Source of the DNA: Glutinoglossum americanum
Taxonomy: Eukaryota; Ascomycota; Geoglossomycetes; Geoglossales; Geoglossaceae
Assembly: GCA_020080175.1 (NCBI GenBank)
Contig: JAGHQL010000064.1
Location: 60,023 to 124,022, forward strand
Reading direction: 5' to 3'
DNA length: 64,000 bases
In this document: positions 22,215 through 33,827 of the stretch, one piece after another
How positions within the stretch are numbered: position 1 is the stretch's first letter
Layout of the letters: the number at the start of each line of letters is the position of its first letter
The notes under the pieces: model-generated
What the model saw: the letters and a program-made list of their open reading frames with translations, nothing else
Told to the model about the DNA's origin: nothing
Database searches by the model: none
Position numbers and translations under genes: made by a program

Positions 22215-24582
22215 TTAATAGATGTGTGTGGGTTCGGCGAGTTGTTTATGCGTTCGAACCACTTATTGCTATGGAACTGAGTTGGTGGGGTTCGCTCACA
22301 CGCTCCGGAGTGAACGTTGACGATGGGGTGATTACCCCAATGACACGCCTGAACTTGATTCGTAGGGATGTAGGAGGAGGTATAGAGTGAACAAGCTACA
22401 GCTTAGCTGGGGTATGTATACTGCGGCTGAGCTGTCTGCAACACACACTTATATTAGTCAATATGGAATGCAGAGAGACGGGTGGGTCGACTCTTTGAGA
22501 GTGAAGCAGTAGCTTGGGCAGGAATCGATCGGTGAGGCTGTTGGGGCGACATACGAAGAGCCGGAGCAAGACCAAGGCGTAATAGGATTGTGGGAGAAAG
22601 TAGCGGCTGAAAAAAATAATAATAATAAGAATATCCGATGGGCTGACCGGCGAACAAATCAATTCTTACACTAAGAATAGTCGAAGCAATGGCCCTGAAA
22701 GGTGTGTTCTAAGGAGACGGTAGGATGGAGCAACCTTGAGGCCGGAAGGAGACGAGATGTTACGCAGAGCTATCAACTGTTACTCGGAGTACGGTACTGC
22801 CTTATCAGCAATAGACAGCATCAACTCCATGAGTCGTTCAAGCCCCCGTCAATGAAAGTGGCGTTTTAGACTTTCCACGAGTGATTAGACAATTCACACG
22901 CGGGTTATTCGAAGCGCCTTTGCGCACGTACGATCCCACACAACACGCGCAACGGAGCCAAGGGCTTCGAAAAACGAAATCAGGACAACCTCTGGAATAA
23001 CGATGCACAAAAATAAAAAGAATGCAAAAAGAAGTTCTAGGCCAGCACGCAAGGAACCGAGATTGAAAATCCTACCCTTCCAAGCGCCTACCTGCCGGAC
23101 TCTTCCACGGATGGATACCGGGAATTTTTACAAATCCCTCTCCGGGAGATCCTGCGGCTATCCACCATTCCGAAGGAGCAGACAGAAATAAAGAAAAGAA
23201 AGCCCCCCCCCTTCTCTTACAGAGAAAGATGTCTTCACCGTGCAGTGAGCAGGGTTTTCTCCAGCCGTGCTGCGGAGACAGGCCTCAACTCCAGCATTCT
23301 TCCCGAAAGAGGATGTCTCAGACCCTCGCCCCGAAGAAGAGCCCCTCGTCTTGATTACAAAGGGGAGACAGCCGACACGCGGGATCTGACCGGTGCAGGT
23401 CCACCGAAGTCAACGCATTCTCATATTCGTTCTATTTCTTACCCCTTCTCCGTTATACATACCCAAGCCCTTAGAGCCAAACCTCCCCCAAGTATTTTTT
23501 TTTTAAAAAAGTCGAAACAACGAATGGCAAAATACAATTTGCAATTACCGATTGCGACGCAAGGAAACCTGCTTGCATGTGGACGAGATTTAAAGTTAGC
23601 TGGCAGGACACGCAAGAACTCGGCCCCATTTTCTATTTTGTTTTATTTTTTCTATAACTTTTTTTTCAGCTCTTTTTCGGCCCTTTCCTCGGCCGGCAAG
23701 ACGAACATGTCCCACGGAAGAGGCTTGAGGGTTGGAGGAATAGGGAGATGGAAAATGCCTTCCCGACGACCAATCAAGATTGGACGATCTGGCTTTGAAG
23801 AAAATAACGGTGACGGCGACATCTTGTGGATCCAAGTGGTACTTGTAGAGCTGAAGCACTCTACTCGCCACTCTACTCATCACCCTACCTTGCGACCCAC
23901 CGTGGTTCTTACATATGCAGTCGGGCGATGGTGTGCCCCTTTCTGCAATTCGGTAAGGAATCAAGTTTCAAACGTACAGAATTTCTTTCTATAAAAACAT
24001 AAAGTGCCACTTAATATATTTGCTTGGCTCCGAAACTCTTCACTTCGTACACTTATCGCCCAGGCTAAACGACTCCAATACGCCTCGCAACATTATGTTG
24101 GGGTAGAAGTACTCCTGTAGGTCAATAGCAAGGACGCGCGTAACTTGGGGCTTAACCCCTACTTTACAGTTTCTTTAGAAGCCTTTGGGTGGTGCGCACG
24201 GTTTGGCGCGGCATTCTTACTACCAACCTTTGGGCAGAATTTGTCAATGATGGCCTTGAATTGAATGCCTTCAGCTCTACACCCAAGGGTGGATAACTGT
24301 CAGCTCGTTCATGCACAGGTCGAGGACATACCAGCGTACGAAAGCTCCCATCACCCTCTAAATTGATTAATGGCGACTTTGTTAGGTAAAATATACGTGA
24401 GTCTAGACACTAGCTAATTTTCTGCAGATTGTAAATGAGGCCGAAGCGATGTCCTCAATGGTTAGTCATGACAGGGATTGAATATCCAATATACATGGGA
24501 CGAAAGGCGAATAGGAAAATAGCTTGGATAGGTAGCGGAACTTGCCGGTGCTTGGCGGGCGACGTCTAAGATTTGTGTATGC
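22215..24582. other. Intergenic, divergent promoters
   Basis: About 2.4 kb between the MIF-like gene (minus) and the PPR gene (plus). It contains an AAT trinucleotide tract at about 22616-22628 and T/C-rich stretches near 23635-23690. A 249-codon frame at 23245-23994 has no coding character. Nothing else is recognised. Confidence 0.55.
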
Positions 24583-27312
24583 ATGCTGCGATTTCAAGAC
24601 ATCAACTCGATGAACGCAATCTACATCTGCGCGAATTGCCGCCGACAGCTTTTCAGAAAACCGGCAATCGCAGGTGCTTCGCAATGTCTTTCGAAGGCTG
24701 GCTTTATCTCGTTCAGCGGTCAACGACCCGTCGAAGTATCCCAGGATAATGGGACGGGGAAACCTCCTGCAGGTGTTGTGAGAAGAACCGGAGGAAAGAG
24801 AGTGGGCACGAGGGATCCTTTGGAAGCTTTATTTGTCGTGCGAGACGGAGTTAAGAAGCCACAGCAAGCTCAACGTCAAGCTGTTCGCTCCTCAGCGGGC
24901 ATAACTACATATCAAAGCTGTCTGAAGGAGCTAGAGCAATCATTGGCTGACCAACAGAAAGCGGTTTCAGATTCGTGGGAGCTCTTTCAGAGATACTATG
25001 GCACGAGGGAGTCTGTTGGTTTCAGGAGTCTCTCTACTCAAGACCGGGTTCTGCTCTCGAGGGGAACTGCATTTAGACAGCTGCTGGAGGCAATTGTGGC
25101 GGCTTGGGCAGAACGAGAGCAGTTTCCTCAATTGGCAACCCCAGCGGAGGCTGTTCGTTTGTTTGCGCATCTGGGAATCATGCGGGAGGACTATTGGTCG
25201 AATACTCTGTGGGCTATGCTTAGAAGAATACTGGAGAAATGTGGTGACTCGGATACTGCGAGGGAACCGGCCGAAGTAACCGATCGATATCAGGGTGACA
25301 CACCGTTTCTCGAGGACACGCTAGATGTCTGGAGGGCCTTTTTTAAGGAAAATGGGACTGAACGGAAGCCTATCGGAGCTAGCGATTGGCCTGGACTCCC
25401 TGGCGTAGGTGAGTTGGGGGAAGCTGGAGTACATTCTTCAAAGTGCTACACCAAAAGATTCCTACATTTCTTCCCAAATTTGTCACCTACGGGATCGGGC
25501 CGAAATGTTTCGTTTGCCGCCGCATTAACATTTGCCATTCTCCACTCACGACGCCGTGGGCCATTTGAGTCTGTTGGTGCCTCTCAAGTTATACCATTTT
25601 CTAGGTTTGTCGCACATTTACTTCCTTACTCTGAACCAGTGGATCGCATTTCGGGACGCTATCTCAAATCGCTCAACTTTCCAACAGAAGCCTACCATGG
25701 GATGCTTGCTGGGTGGGAAGATTTAGTCAATACAGCCTTAGTGATTCTAGCCTCCGACGGTGCAGGCAAGAGCAGCCAGGTGTCTTCACCAAAGAGACGA
25801 GTCGGCTCTAAGAAAGGGTTAGAGGCAGCATTCCTGAAGAGATTGAACAGCTCGTTGGAGGAAAAAAACCTAAAGCGTGCGGAAGATGTATGGCACAATG
25901 CCCGTGTTTGGTATTCAGGCCGCGGAGATTCATCTGAGACGAAAGAGCTACTAGGCGATACTAGAGGATCGGAATATCTTGGAAAATCAGAACTATCGGT
26001 GGAGGGCGCTCAGAACAAGGCCAACTTGAAAATGCCTGTGAATTTGTACAATCGATTCATACTGGTTTTTATGGCCCTAGGACAGCACGGCAGAGCTGTC
26101 GACGTTTGGAACGACATGATTTTAGCAGGCCAAGAACCCACCGTAGCATCGTGGCATGCATTCATAGACGGGTGTCGAAAAGCGAGAGATGCCAAGGGAA
26201 TTGAGGCTGTTTGGAGAAGAATGCTCGCTTCTGGAGTCCGGCCAGACGCTTGGTGCTGGACCACAAGGATACATGGTCTTATCGACTGCGGTAAATGGGA
26301 GCTGGGCATTGAGGTCTTACAACAAATGGGAATAATTTGGCTTGAAGCTGCCAAGTCTCAGAAAGGGGCGAAGGCAAAAGGGGGACGGAACATTGATAAG
26401 ACTAGAATTTCAGCAATGGGAGATATTGGTGATTGTATTAAGCCTAACACGGCGACAATCAATGCCACAATCGCTGCATTATTACGCCAGCGGAGGGTTG
26501 ATGCCGCCGAAAGGGTTCTTCGCTGGGCCAGCTCGTTAGGTATCCCATCAGATGTGATCACCTTCAACACTCTCCTGAGACCAATGATCAAGACGGGCAA
26601 TATATCTGAAGCTCTGGCGCTTGTTAAAGAAATGGAGCCTCTAGGAGTAAAGCCAGACGTCGCCACTTTCACCATCGTTATCGACGGGCTCTTCCTAGAC
26701 CTCACGTCACCAACTTCCGAAGCAGAGCAAAATACACAAATCACAACTATCACTAGCCTCCTTGCGGAAATGGAAGCTGTTGGCATCCCTGCAAATGTCC
26801 GATCCTACGGCACTCTCATCGATGGCCTCCTCAGCACCCACAAGAACCTTCCCGCCACCCGTGCAGTCCTTGCGCACATGGTCTCCCGCGGCATCAAACC
26901 ATCTACACACATCTACACCATCCTGCTCATGCACCACTTCTCCCAAACTCCGCCCGACCTCTCCGCCATCGAAGCCCTTTGGCATCGCATCCAACTCGAC
27001 AACACCTGCACCCCGGACCTCATCTTCTACGAACGCATGATTGAGGGCTATGCCCAGATCGGCAATACAAGCAAGATGCTGTATTTCCTGAACCGCTTGC
27101 CGCGTGAGGGGAAAGCGCCAAGCTGGTATTTACTGGGGAAGGTTGTGGGAGCATTGGTGGAGAAGGAGGATTGGGAGGGTGTGGAGCGTGTGGTGGAGGA
27201 TGTGATGTACGAGAAGGGGATTGCGGAGGGAGGGGTTAAGGGGTGGGGAGGGAAGGAGGAGTTCTGGGAGTTGGTGAAAGCGGTGGAGGGGAGGTGGAGA
27301 GGGCCCATCTAG
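24583..27312 (+). CDS. Mitochondrial-type pentatricopeptide-repeat (PPR) protein
   Basis: Single exon, 909 residues. PPR proteins bind RNA through tandem 35-residue helical hairpins and in fungi act mainly on mitochondrial transcripts (stability, processing or translation). The N-terminus, read from Met1 or from Met10 (MNAIYICANCRRQLFRKP), is basic, Arg-rich and free of acidic residues, as in a mitochondrial presequence. Repeats are visible from about residue 485: LYNRFILVFMALGQHGRAV, SWHAFIDGCRKARDAKGIE, TWTRIHG-like WCWTTRIHGLIDCGKWE, TINATIAALLRQRRVDAAE, TFNTLLRPMIKTGNISEAL, TFTIVIDGLF, SYGTLIDGLLSTHKN and FYERMIEGYAQIGNTSKM. Several carry the typical GVKPD or GIPSDV linker. The first half is helical without clear repeats. 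I cannot assign the exact orthologue or target RNA. Confidence 0.88.
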   Translation: MLRFQDINSMNAIYICANCRRQLFRKPAIAGASQCLSKAGFISFSGQRPVEVSQDNGTGKPPAGVVRRTGGKRVGTRDPLEALFVVRDGVKKPQQAQRQAVRSSAGITTYQSCLKELEQSLADQQKAVSDSWELFQRYYGTRESVGFRSLSTQDRVLLSRGTAFRQLLEAIVAAWAEREQFPQLATPAEAVRLFAHLGIMREDYWSNTLWAMLRRILEKCGDSDTAREPAEVTDRYQGDTPFLEDTLDVWRAFFKENGTERKPIGASDWPGLPGVGELGEAGVHSSKCYTKRFLHFFPNLSPTGSGRNVSFAAALTFAILHSRRRGPFESVGASQVIPFSRFVAHLLPYSEPVDRISGRYLKSLNFPTEAYHGMLAGWEDLVNTALVILASDGAGKSSQVSSPKRRVGSKKGLEAAFLKRLNSSLEEKNLKRAEDVWHNARVWYSGRGDSSETKELLGDTRGSEYLGKSELSVEGAQNKANLKMPVNLYNRFILVFMALGQHGRAVDVWNDMILAGQEPTVASWHAFIDGCRKARDAKGIEAVWRRMLASGVRPDAWCWTTRIHGLIDCGKWELGIEVLQQMGIIWLEAAKSQKGAKAKGGRNIDKTRISAMGDIGDCIKPNTATINATIAALLRQRRVDAAERVLRWASSLGIPSDVITFNTLLRPMIKTGNISEALALVKEMEPLGVKPDVATFTIVIDGLFLDLTSPTSEAEQNTQITTITSLLAEMEAVGIPANVRSYGTLIDGLLSTHKNLPATRAVLAHMVSRGIKPSTHIYTILLMHHFSQTPPDLSAIEALWHRIQLDNTCTPDLIFYERMIEGYAQIGNTSKMLYFLNRLPREGKAPSWYLLGKVVGALVEKEDWEGVERVVEDVMYEKGIAEGGVKGWGGKEEFWELVKAVEGRWRGPI

Positions 27313-27637
27313 TAAATGCAGATGGTCAAACCGTTTTTTTCCTCAGACGCCGCATTGATACCAGAAGACTTCCTGCGCAGCTCTTAGGACAAGGCCACGC
27401 TAGAACTAACTCTGATTTCCTTACATTTCCCTTCCCTCAGGACTGCAATACATTGTTAGGAAAAGTCTTTATCATCCTATATATGCGTTTTCCAAATGCT
27501 ACTGGAAACGCCTTCGCAAGTATGCAGGAGTCGAGCGCCTAAGATATCAATACCCCCCAATGCAATTAGGTAGAAATGTTACCGCTGAGCCAGTTTCTAG
27601 CGTGCCGTATTACTCGTTCGGTTTGAGTTTTAGGTCT
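27313..27637. other. Short convergent spacer
   Basis: 325 bases between the stops of the PPR gene (plus) and eIF2B gamma (minus). The 3' UTRs of the two genes probably share or overlap this space. No other feature is seen. Confidence 0.6.
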
Positions 27638-29751
27638 TCAGTCGTCATCGCCATTACCTCCGAGCTCAATGCCAACATCGTCCTCATCGTCCAAGCCTTC
27701 AAAGACCATGAAATTCTCATTTTTGGCTTCGGCTGCACATTAGAAGATACGTTAACACAGCTCTCAAGGGGAAATGATAGAAGGACGTCCATTTTTCTCG
27801 CAGTGACGCGAGAGCAATACAAGAAATCTCTAACTTACCTCCATCGGGGACGATGAAGCCATCTTGTACTTCGCAGTCTCTCAGGACAGAGCCCTTTCCG
27901 ATCCTACTCCTCCGGCCTATGATGCAGCCATCCAGTTGGCATCGCTCGCCAATCACCACGCCATCCATCAGCAAACACCGCGTTAAACGCACGCCTTTCT
28001 CGATCTTGCAATTCGCACCGATAACTGTTTGCTTGATGACTGCACGCTCATCCACCGTTACATTATCCGCAAGTAGGCAGTCAGATTTCGTGATCGTGGT
28101 CTTTTGTGCAACACCGGCGGGGTATGCGATCTTGCTTGAATGTGCCAACGGAGATGCGGCTGGCCCTACATCTTCGACGCTTTCAAGTTTGGCGAGGTAG
28201 AGGGAGACGGCGAGGAGAAGTGCGGTGGTATCAACTCGGCGGATGAGAGGTGCGGACTCGTTGAAAGGGTGAACGTATGCGAGTACGTTGGGAACGACAA
28301 GCTTCGAGGGTGTCTCCTTGGCTACTTCTGAGTCGCCAACCCTCGAAGCGAACAATGCCGTAGTTTGATCCTTGCGCGGGGTGCTGATTTGAAGCCTGGA
28401 TACCTTTGTGCTACTTAGGCTAGCCAAATCAATCTCTTCTTCACGGTAGACATCCGAGGCGGTGCTATCTTCAGGCATGCTTCTGGCGGGGCCCTCGAGG
28501 ACTTCTCGCAACCCAAGCTTATCGCCAAGTCCATCCTGCCAAGTTGACTTGGCCCACCAGCCAATAACATCCTCGCTAATGCTGTCCAACTTCTCATACC
28601 TCATCATATCTAGTACCCAATACGGGAAGAAGTAGATATGTGCATCTCGCTGCGTCATCAACATCCTAACCCTAGGATGCTTCTGTAGTAGGGACTTGCG
28701 GATACTAAAGGTCCCTTTCTTCTCAATCTTGTCTTTCAGAGTATCTGTAGGCATGGCCATGACTAGTTGAGAGAGATTCGCCATAACTGACCCGGGTGGC
28801 GGAGGAATCGGCCGTGGCAGGAGGGCTACTGTAGCGATGAAGTCTGTTTCTTGGCCCTTAACACTACCTTCGCCTCTTGTCTCATACCAAACTCCGATTC
28901 CTCCTCTACGTCCACCCCGCTCACCGTTTATACTCTTTCTGGAGCTGTTGCGGATGCCTCTCCCGTCGGTGACGCCACCGAGCCCCGCCTGTAAGATCAC
29001 CCAAGACTCAAGGAGCCCTTCACCTCCAAGCTCGGAAATTAAATCACATGGGAGAACAATGAAATCTCCAGCGACTATCGCCCGAACTTCGGGAAGGCGA
29101 AATAGCTCTGCTGTGCCGGTGTTCTGGGTTAGGCCTTCAGGAGCAAGTATGCTGGGTCTTGGAACAGGGAGCGAGGTAAGGTGGGGGTCGGTAGAGAGCG
29201 CTGAAGAAAGTGCGGGCGCAGCAGATGGTGGAGTGATGAGGTGTATAGCTTATTGCCCGTTAGTATCAGCATTCAGAATAGAGAAAATATCAGAGGATGA
29301 AACTATAGGAGATATTAAGTAACAAGATATCCCAATCTCTTTAGATAACTACGGCAAACAATCTCGTTATGGAACATATATGGTCATGTTTGCTCGTTGA
29401 ACTGCGCTGTCATGCAAACACGCGAAGAAAGAGTAGAGTTGCTCGTAAAAATCAATTGATAAAAAGCTTTGAAAGTCAAACCCAGCAGCTGAAAAGAACG
29501 GTAAAAAAGCATGCGCAACGATAAACAGCACGAGCAATAAAAATATATATATATATAGTCCTCTACTCACCCGTAACTCCAAGTCTATAGCACCAATCCA
29601 ACGGATACCACACCATTGGCCTATTTGCGACTGGTATCAATGCCTTTGGAAATTCCGCTGGGTTACTCGTAAACGTGTTAAGGCTCACACCTGGCCCACA
29701 TAGAATTAAGGCCTGAAAGCCAGTCGCCGGCATCGACTGTGGGTGCGGCAT
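27638..29751 (-). CDS. GCD1: Translation initiation factor eIF2B, gamma subunit
   Basis: Three exons, 29751-29571, 29248-27839 and 27732-27638 (561 residues). eIF2B exchanges GDP for GTP on eIF2; gamma is part of the catalytic subcomplex with epsilon. Exon 1 encodes the nucleotidyltransferase-like start FQALILCGPGVSLNTFTS, NPAEFPKALIPVANRPMVWYPLDW. Exon 2 continues with AIHLITPPSAAPALSSAL and GDFIVLPCDLISE, SLLQKHPRVRMLM, DAHIYFFPYWVLDMM, then left-handed beta-helix (hexapeptide) repeats: NVTVDERAVIKQTVIGANCK, RLTRCLLMDGVVIG and CIIGRRSRIGKGSVL. Exon 3 gives an acidic tail (FEGLDDEDDVG). Intron 1 is 322 bp and carries an AT dinucleotide tract; its branch is ATACTAAC. The ATG at 29751 was chosen by family alignment. 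The frame is open upstream to an ATG at 30075, so an extension is possible. Confidence 0.93.
29543..29556 (+). repeat. (AT)n tract inside intron 1 of the eIF2B gamma gene
   Basis: Seven AT units just inside the donor side of the 322-bp intron on the minus-strand gene. Confidence 0.8.
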
Positions 29752-30424
29752 GGTGACCACTTCTGGATCTACGTCTATCACAGCTGGGATGCCTCTCTCT
29801 TTATGCCCGTCTGTCTCTTCTGGGCGCCGCGGCGAGTCTGTTGTTGTAGGTTCCGATTGTGTTTCTGTTATGGTGATAGCTGTGATTGCGGAAGGAAACT
29901 GGCGACAGGGATGATCATGTCGGGTCGCTTCTGCGTCGGCGGCTCTTAAGTTATCGCTGTTTTCTACTACACGGGTCTTCGAGTCTGCAAGTGTATGGTT
30001 GGACATCTTAGAGCGCATGAACATTGTATTGCTGGAGCTGCTAAGCCAGATGGCTCGGACAAGAGGGGAGAACATATCGTAGATATTGCTGCTACGTTCA
30101 CTTTTTGATATGCTACTTGTGTTGGTATATAGAGGTGCTGGTGAGGTGCAAACATGGCGGGGGTAGGAGCGTAGGAAGCGGGAGGAAACGGAAGTGTATG
30201 GAATGAAAATTTATGTTGCCACTGACACAGTCTGTGTGATGGCGTCTATTCGACTGTGGGTTCGCATCTTTGATGCCTGGTAAAGTAGTCAAAAGTCTAC
30301 CATTCTTTGTATTGTATACATATATACATGGCCGGTGATCACTGAGCGAGTGCCTTATCTTGACTATGAGCTTCAGCTCGAGCATCTCCCAGAGGGCGAT
30401 ATTGGTTCCCTCTGTAGACCTTTA
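29752..30424. other. Upstream region of eIF2B gamma, downstream of tRNase Z
   Basis: Spacer between two minus-strand genes. From 29752 to 30075 the eIF2B gamma frame is open on the minus strand, so this part is either 5' UTR or an N-terminal extension. TA-rich sequence at about 30305-30330 may be promoter. No separate gene is seen. Confidence 0.5.
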
Positions 30425-33400
30425 CTAGGCTACAGTGGTATTCTGTCTTCCGTCCTGTGGTCCGCCTCTTCCATGCTCTACTATACGCCTTTCTCGTCTG
30501 TTAGTCTTATCATTTGTAGCTTCGATTTGTATAGCCTTGACCGCCCGGTTCGATTTGCTCGTCTTTTGCTTATTTTTCTGTGTCCCACCCTCAACCTCTC
30601 GAGGCTCTTCCTCGGCCTCCTGCCGCTTGAAAAGCTTGGTCAATGCCGGGGTGAACCTCTCAAGGTGAGCGATCTCGCCGACTTTGACGCGCATGAAGTC
30701 AAACGCAACACCGATCTTCATGTCTGTGAAAGCTGGCTTCTTGATCTTGACAACGCTGGACTCCATCGAGGTAGGCATGGTTGGATCTGAGACTATGGTA
30801 TCCGGTATGGTGATATGGCCGTCTTCAGAATTTGGTACATCGATCTCAGCTGCATCAATTCCAAGGTCTTGCCCTTCAACCGAATCCATGACTGGTATCT
30901 TCTGATATCTCTGGGAGAAATGTGTTAGTATGACCCTCCTTGCGCCCATTGCAACGCCAACACCCAACGCTTCGCTTGTAGTTGAATGTTTTTTCGCTTG
31001 GGCATCTCCTTGCAGCTCGTCATCGAATGTGGCTTCATGTAAGAGCACTGTTGAGCCTCTGCCGATAGCCGCAAAGTCTTTAGACGGGCGACAGTCCCCA
31101 CTGTAGGAGAACTTGAAACCGTCTGGGAAAGTGACGGACACGGCTCTAGCGCCTCTGCAGTGATCTACATTAACCGCTTGAAAATCTGAGATACCCATAG
31201 CGGACACCACGGCAGATGTCAATACCGTATCCCTGTGCGAAAAGTTAGACGAAGAGGTTCGAGTTACTTGAGCGATATACTTGCAGCTCTTTTGGTCCCC
31301 TTTCGGCCTCGCCATCAAATGCGCTCACCTCCTCTCCCCAGCATATCACTGATGAAACCCCTCTCGATGGCCTCGCCGAACGGATAGAAAGTGGCACAAG
31401 CTTATCAAATCCATAGTTTTCGACAGAGGCGTATTCTCTTAACCATTGAATCATTGAGGAGTCTGACAAGACAAAGAGCCGCTTCTCCCTCTGCAAGACC
31501 TTCAAGAGGTCATCTGGCGGCGCGACGGAATCACCCTGGGACCCTTGGTGTTTTCTGCTATCCCATACCTCTTCGTGCCAAGCTTTTATGACCGATGTTA
31601 TCCCAAGGTGGTGATCTGCATGTAGATGACTGATCCATATAGCTTTCAGATCACGGAGAATTTCCGAGACTTCTTCTGCACGAAACATACGTCGGAGTTG
31701 GCCAAGAGTATTCTCACCGCAATCGAAGAGGTAGGATCCAGCGCCCGGGACTCGCACTAAGGTCGCGAGGACGTTTCGATACTTAGAGGGTAAACAGGAG
31801 CCTGTACCGAGAGTAACAATCTCTACATCCTGGCCTGGGATATCATTCTGCTGTTGTGCGATTTCTCGCTTTATGTCATCATCTTGAAGCTCGTCTCGTG
31901 CGGTCTGGGCAAGGAGAAGGACCTCTTCGGGGGCCAAAAGCGATACCTTCGCAGTATTTAGAGGGGGTTCTACAAACTGATCCTGCACTTCAAACTTTGG
32001 ATGTAACTGAACCCTCGTTCCCCTTTGAGCCGTCTGGAATGGTGGTGATTCACATAGTGTGTCCGGTGTAGAATCCCCCAACTGGGGTACCTTGAGGTTA
32101 TCATGGATCGGAAGTCGGAATCTTGATGGATCTAACTGCGACAGCTGTATCGTCGCCGTTGCTGACGAATCGAAAGCCAAGTAGTTTGGGCAGTAATCGG
32201 GAGAGGACATAATGTGGATTATGTGACTCATATCTGCTAGAAAACCCCCTAATCTCTCGTCTTTACCCACTTCAGGTCCTAGAATCCACAAAATAACGCC
32301 GATTCCATCCATTATTGCCTCTGTTTTCCACTCCTCACGATTTACCAAACCATCGACATATTCTTTTGAAGGTAGGTCGACGACGGCAAACCCTGTGCCT
32401 TTAGTCCCTTCAGCCAAAACCATCTCAGGAGTAATAATAGATCCATCAATTGCTCCAACGCTTTTACCCTTTGCCAGATCTGCCCATTTAGGGCCCTTTT
32501 CTACTCCTAGTACTTTGGCTTTCTCCGGCAGGAATCTACCCCGTTGATCGTGATTCTTGATAAAATATGACAAAGCTTCTCTGGAAGGCGATGTAGGTGG
32601 CAATTGCTTGATAAGAGCGCCAGGCCAGGGCTGACGGACTAACACCTTTATATCATCCATAGAGCCGCTCTGGTCTCCGGGAGAGCCGGTTTCTTGAGGC
32701 ATTGGCCCTGAATATTTGCTGATCTTCCCGGTCTCAGGGTCTCGGATAAATATTGCCGCTGGCATCGGGACTTCAGAAAGAGGCTTTTCGACAAGGTGAT
32801 CCAGCCGCCATCCCGAGTTGAACATTTCCGAAATAATTGCTTTACGCATTAGGTCATCTGTGTTTCTTTTATTATCGAATGATTCTCTGGGGTGGTATTG
32901 GCCCGGTTCGGCCGTCTGAGTCTCATCAACCATGTCAAATGACCGCTTCCTTGGGCTTTTGAAAGTCGTCGATATAGGTGATGTATTGGTGCCTAAATTG
33001 GACGTCGAAGGCGGGATTGCCATAGCCCAGGCCTTGATGTTTTCATCGATAAACGTTGGTTCCCATTCTTCATCTCTTAACGTTGGTTGAGTATCTCTCC
33101 CTCCATATTCATCAAGCTCGATCGCCATACCCTTCCTGAAGACAAAGCGCCGTGCTGTAGCAAGGGTATGTGCTAAATTCCTGCCACCGTGGAGAGTTAA
33201 CGTAGGCTTTTCGAAAGAGGCAGTTGGTTCATTAGGCTTTCCGTCATCTCCGTTCGCGTTTTGTTGGCGCTTTAACCTCTCTGCCTTTTCCTTAGCGTTC
33301 TGAGTTGCATCCTCTACTTGAGTACTGAGAACATCTGCAAGCGACAAGATCATGCCAATCAATCCACCCGTATTTGCCCATTCTACCCTTCCTGTCAGGA

Positions 33401-33827
33401 AAATGTCCGAGACCTTTGTCAACTTGACACCTCTCTGTACGCATGCACGTTGGGTGCCTTCAGCAATATTCCCAATCAGGTAGCGCTTCTTGTCGAAATG
33501 CAACAGGAGGGTAGTCCCTGGTGTGTCAGCAGTGGGAGTCGTAAGAAACTCGACGTGGGAACGCATCCTTCTGTAGTCTTCACCGGCCGGAGGCGAAGGC
33601 AATGGATTTAGGATATGATTGAAGAGGAACAAGATATAGCTTCCACTATGAGGAATATGTCCCTTGGGAATAGAATACTTGGAAAAGTGCACTTTCCTGG
33701 GCTCCACGTCTCGACTAGAAATTTCGGGATCTGATAGAAGGGAACTATTTCGGAGGGTCCTGATGTTCCGTGACCAGCAGGAAGAGATACGCAAGCGAAG
33801 AAGACAAGAACGTTTGCTAATTGACAT
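30425..33827 (-). CDS. TRZ1: Long-form tRNase Z (ELAC2/Trz1 type)
   Basis: Two exons, 33827-31285 and 31232-30425 (1116 residues). tRNase Z cuts the 3' trailer from pre-tRNAs in nucleus and mitochondria. The N-terminal half carries the inactive metallo-beta-lactamase repeat of the long form (FDKKRYLIGNIAEGTQRA; DIFLTGRVEWANTGGLIGM). The C-terminal half is catalytic: GTGSCLPSKYRN (the PxKxRN loop), LFDCGENTLGQL, HLHADHHLG (HxHxDH, residue 734 on), then in exon 2 VNVDHCRGA, FSYSGDCRPS, LLHEATFDDEL, HSTTSEA and LTHFSQRY. The start MSISKRSCLLRLRISSCWSRN resembles a mitochondrial presequence; MRSHVEFL further in could start a nuclear form. The only splice that keeps the frame uses a GC donor (GCAAGT) with a CTAAC branch and CAG acceptor. 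The C-terminus is Lys/Glu-rich. Confidence 0.94.
31233..31284 (-). other. GC-AG intron in the tRNase Z gene
   Basis: Minus-strand intron of 52 bases: it begins GCAAGT (the strongest GC-donor consensus), has CTAAC about 15 bases before the end, and ends CACAG. Joining GAGCT to GGATACG gives KELDTVLTSAVV in frame. The nearby GTGAGC donor at about 31328, with the same acceptor, leaves the frame one base off. Confidence 0.75.

Noticed and set aside
23245-23994. 249-codon plus-strand frame in the MIF-PPR spacer
   Set aside because: Mixed composition with Phe-runs from poly-T and Lys-runs from poly-A, no domain, no splice context; best explained as chance in promoter sequence.
31233-31328. GT-AG intron in tRNase Z using the GTGAGC donor
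   Set aside because: 96 bases long and leaves the reading frame wrong, leading to a stop 20 codons later before the conserved VNVDHC motif.
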